Shown here one piece after another: positions 63,177 through 64,000 of a DNA stretch of 64,000 bases. A model generated the notes under the pieces. It had not been told where the DNA came from. It made no database searches and worked only from the letters and a program-made list of their open reading frames with translations. Where the stretch lies: the NCBI GenBank assembly GCA_017517865.1, contig JAFWYB010000029.1:48371-112370 (forward strand), given 5' to 3'. Positions within the stretch are counted from its first letter, which is position 1; every line of letters starts with the position of its first letter. This DNA is from Clostridia bacterium (lineage in GTDB: Bacteria > Bacillota > Clostridia > Oscillospirales > Acutalibacteraceae). Position numbers and translations under genes: made by a program.

Positions 63177-63189
63177 AATCAACGTTGCA
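63155..63189. promoter_or_regulatory. 13-bp inverted repeat around the tRNA promoter -10, candidate operator
   Basis: TGCAACGTTGATT (63155-63167), 9-base spacer containing the -10, AATCAACGTTGCA (63177-63189). Each arm carries the self-palindrome CAACGTTG (63157-63164 and 63180-63187), centres 23 bases apart. Such paired sites on one face of DNA suggest a dimeric repressor or activator. The transcript start should fall within the right arm. Confidence 0.6.
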
Positions 63190-63196
63190 AATTGAT

Positions 63197-63270
63197 GCGG
63201 GTGTAGTTCAATGGTAGAATCCCAGCCTTCCAAGCTGGTCGCGTGGGTTCGATTCCCATCACCCGCTCCA
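63197..63270 (+). tRNA. tRNA-Gly (anticodon TCC)
   Basis: 74 bases with CCA. Acceptor GCGGGTG / CACCCGC, anticodon stem CCAGC / GCTGG, loop CTTCCAA, T-arm GGTTCGATTCC. Confidence 0.96.
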
Positions 63271-63283
63271 AAATATTATATAT

Positions 63284-63360
<77 letters not shown>

Positions 63361-63366
63361 GTATGC

Positions 63367-63444
63367 GGTGGATATAGCTCAGTTGGTTAGAGCGCCAGGT
63401 TGTGGCCCTGGAGGTCGTCGGTTCGAATCCGATTATCCACCCCA
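63367..63444 (+). tRNA. tRNA-His (anticodon GTG)
   Basis: 78 bases including encoded G-1 and CCA. Acceptor GTGGATA / TATCCAC with G-1 opposite C73, anticodon stem CCAGG / CCTGG, loop TTGTGGC. Confidence 0.95.
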
Positions 63445-63457
63445 TTTATTTTTTTAT

Positions 63458-63532
63458 AGGGATGTCGTCAAGCGGTAAGACACAACACTTTGACTGTTGC
63501 ATTCGTAGGTTCGAATCCTGCCATCCCTGCCA
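63458..63532 (+). tRNA. tRNA-Gln (anticodon TTG)
   Basis: 75 bases with CCA. Acceptor AGGGATG / CATCCCT, anticodon stem CAACA / TGTTG, loop CTTTGAC, T-arm GGTTCGAATCC. Confidence 0.94.
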
Positions 63533-63563
63533 AAAATCGACAAGTTTCGACTTGTCGATTTTT
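63532..63563 (+). terminator. Terminator of the tRNA operon, copy B of the repeated hairpin
   Basis: AAAAATCGACAAG-TTTCGA-CTTGTCGATTTTT; arms identical to 18605-18636. It begins on the last base of tRNA-Gln. Confidence 0.93.
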
Positions 63564-63565
63564 CA

Positions 63566-63672
63566 TTTATGTCCGCAGGACATAACTTCATTCGTTTATG
63601 ACGCTGACTTCATTACGGCTGTTAAGCCGTACTTCATTTTGCGGACATAAACGAATGAAGTTGCCTTCGGGC
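63566..63672. repeat. Hairpin array 3 (ACTTCATT word), behind the tRNA operon
   Basis: Left part: hairpin TTATGTCC-GCA-GGACATAA, then ACTTCATT at 63585, 63607 and 63631 around hairpin ACGGCT-GTTA-AGCCGT. Right part: inverted word AATGAAGT at 63654, then TTGCC-TTCG-GGCAA. The block 63640-63661 complements two places: TTTATGTCCGCA at 63566-63577 (12 bases) and ACTTCATTCGTTTATG at 63585-63600 (16 bases). Same plan as arrays 1 and 2, but shorter and less regular. Confidence 0.75.
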
Positions 63673-63697
63673 AAACGCACTGACGAAACCGTTAGCA

Positions 63698-63726
63698 TTG
63701 CAAATTGATAGTATGTGTGATATAAT
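63698..63726 (+). promoter_or_regulatory. Promoter of the last gene
   Basis: TTGCAA, 17-base spacer, TATAAT with TGA extended -10, 34 bases before GTG 63761. Confidence 0.75.
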
Positions 63727-63760
63727 TTACTCGACAATAAGAAATTGGAGGTGAGTTACC

Positions 63761-64000
63761 GTGCAGGAAATAGTTGCAAAGTTGACAGCAAAAGATGATA
63801 AATACGCTTGTGCCATTGCTGATAAAATTATCTCCGAAAGTCAAGATACCGATGAATGATATGAATACTTTGATGAGTTTGCTTTACTACTTAACCATCC
63901 AAAGTCATTGGTAAGAAACCGAGTGTTGTACATTCTTGCCGCTAATGCACAATGGGACGATGAAAATCGTTTTGATGCGATTCTTGATGATTATATTGCC
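63761..64000 (+). pseudogene. HEAT-repeat-like protein gene interrupted by in-frame TGA, partial
   Basis: GTG 63761 follows GGAGGTGAG. The frame reads MQEIVAKLTAKDDKYACAIA and onward to codon 32, then TGA at 63857-63859, then continues open to the window edge with protein-like sequence (YEYFDEFALLLNHPKSLVRN, VLYILAANAQWDDENRFDAI). The helix pairs and KSLVRNRVLYILA suit a HEAT-like repeat protein. The stop sits where Trp would fit (TGG to TGA, one base). Other genes here use TGA as a normal stop, so recoding is unlikely. A true nonsense mutation or a sequencing error are the options. Confidence 0.6.

Overview
The window looks like chromosomal DNA of a low-to-moderate GC Gram-positive anaerobe, most likely a gut-type clostridium (Oscillospirales/Ruminococcaceae-like). 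This rests on gene content and signals: strong AGGAGG-type ribosome sites, sigma-A promoters often with a TGn extended -10, IreB, a PyrK/PyrDB-type dihydroorotate dehydrogenase, NfnAB, EcfAA'T, a ClpE-like ATPase, MazF/NdoA and several DUF families typical of Clostridia. The assignment is inference; no rRNA is present.

Layout. 1-7960: 3' end of ftsH, a UppP-like membrane protein lacking catalytic residues, then an ftsK/spoIIIE - ygiQ - MBL hydrolase - DUF3006 operon. 8001-10023: rpsB-tsf behind a structured leader. 10122-11273: a secreted protein. 11390-15717: argCJBD behind a tandem pair of ARG boxes. 15756-17466 (minus): DUF4363, DUF421 and a SanA-like protein. 17696-18247: ireB and a small partner. 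18291-18783: tRNA-Arg followed by a hairpin array. 18784-21058 (minus): nfnB and nfnA. 21309-30189: an anchored Cys-rich protein, NnrDE, a lipoprotein, an orphan MazF, a secreted protein, two flavoproteins and a lipase. 30234-31103 (minus): ispE. 31206-36968: pyrC-K-DB-F-E-B-I behind an attenuator-like leader.

37016-38065 is an accessory-looking islet: tRNA-Val, a second hairpin array, a probable structured non-coding RNA with its own promoter and UUCG-loop terminator, and an AT-rich gene for a small two-helix membrane protein. 38146-46487: an AEC transporter, a GH27 alpha-galactosidase with an inserted beta-sandwich, cca (minus), a DivIVA-like protein and a large secreted glucosaminidase with SH3 and FN3 domains. 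46593-51467: yceD-rpmF, a DUF512 radical SAM protein, der, and a GT2/GtrA pair. 51798-59311: a long operon ruvCAB - methyltransferase - ecfA1A2T - truA - beta-propeller-like protein. 59406-63105: cvpA, pgsA and clpE-like. 63197-63532: tRNA genes Gly-Arg-His-Gln, transcribed from a promoter whose -10 lies between the arms of a 13-bp inverted repeat. The window ends with a third hairpin array and a gene interrupted by an in-frame TGA.

The most unusual material is intergenic. Three arrays of short hairpins, separated by a locus-specific constant word that switches orientation midway, each sit just behind a tRNA terminator. The structured RNA at 37432-37643 is the best candidate for an undescribed element. 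Most coding regions are housekeeping: de novo pyrimidine and arginine synthesis, translation, cell-envelope work and recombination repair.
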